A DNA stretch of 64,000 nucleotides from Prorocentrum cordatum (Eukaryota; Sar; Dinophyceae; Prorocentrales; Prorocentraceae). The position numbers were made by a program, and so were the translations under genes. Below the pieces are notes generated by a model that was given only the letters and a program-made list of their open reading frames with translations, was not told the DNA's origin and ran no database searches. The DNA is taken from NCBI GenBank assembly GCA_963575745.1, contig CAUYUJ010017782.1, positions 680,013 to 744,012 of the forward strand, written 5' to 3'. Shown one piece after another: positions 63,914 through 64,000 of the stretch (the first letter of the stretch is position 1; every line of letters starts with the position of its first letter).

Positions 63914-63916
<3 letters not shown>
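63741..63916. other. Unrecognised sequence
   Basis: No gene or repeat recognised. Confidence 0.4.

Positions 63917-63958
<42 letters not shown>
63917..63958 (+). repeat. GA dinucleotide tract
   Basis: About 20 uninterrupted GA units. Confidence 0.95.
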
Positions 63959-63963
<5 letters not shown>

Positions 63964-64000
63964 TCAGATTGGGCTCGAAACGCAGAGAACGACGAGTTTG

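Noticed and set aside
1-64000. tRNA, rRNA, snRNA or riboswitch genes
   Set aside because: I saw no cloverleaf with A and B boxes or conserved rRNA words on reading. A covariance-model scan would be needed to exclude them fully.

Overview
The window looks like nuclear DNA of a dinoflagellate. It is GC-rich and has no recognisable intact housekeeping gene, no bacterial operon structure, and no tRNA or rRNA that I can see. It is filled with low-complexity tracts, minisatellites and decayed retroelements. The retroelement modules (Gag with a C/H-rich finger, reverse transcriptase, RNase H, tyrosine recombinase, DNA-methyltransferase-like domain) are of types I associate with dinoflagellate genomes. 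A 21-nt relic resembling the dinoflagellate spliced leader lies at 40,790-40,810. I cannot name the species.

Layout. 1-5.7 kb: a 27-bp minisatellite, then about 4.3 kb of alternating GAT-type and GGA-type triplet blocks. 5.7-11.2 kb: unrecognised sequence with a 53-bp minisatellite and small repeats. 11.2-12.9 kb: a dispersed repeat running into a second GGA-GAT-GGA tract. 13.3-15.2 kb: a 90-bp minisatellite with seven identical central units, with an inverted single-copy relative at 19.3-19.7 kb. 15.2-19.1 kb: more dispersed repeats, the first of four CTTGG-rich arrays, a 21/42-bp higher-order minisatellite and TTG tracts around an AT-rich island.

21.3-43.4 kb is a cluster of tyrosine-recombinase (DIRS-order) retroelement remains, all on the + strand. 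Element 1 (21.3-28.3 kb) reads Gag, methyltransferase, RT, RNase H, recombinase, and is cut inside the recombinase just before a CTTGG-rich array. A second recombinase (29.2-31.4 kb), two minisatellites, a second Gag (32.8-34.2 kb) and a DNMT-like domain (34.5-35.5 kb) follow. Element 3 (36.5-43.4 kb) reads Gag, RT, RNase H, recombinase, methyltransferase. It is bracketed by short repeats in the order A1 - genes - B1 - A2 - B2, the split-direct-repeat layout known from PAT/Ngaro-type elements. All are pseudogenes with frameshifts, stops or lost catalytic residues.

43.4-49.8 kb is non-coding: a fourth CTTGG-rich array, TCC and TTTG tracts and small dispersed repeats shared with 6.9 kb and within 45-48 kb. 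From 49.85 kb to the end there are several frame-broken, coding-like stretches I do not recognise: a coiled-coil segment near 51 kb, a Cys/His-rich region at 52.2-55.1 kb, a Pro-rich open frame at 58.0-59.5 kb and others. A GA tract lies near the end.

The genes do not form a working pathway. The common thread is retroelements that carried their own recombinase and DNA-methyltransferase-like modules, now decaying among expanding simple repeats. Open frames inside microsatellites and minisatellites were not called as genes.
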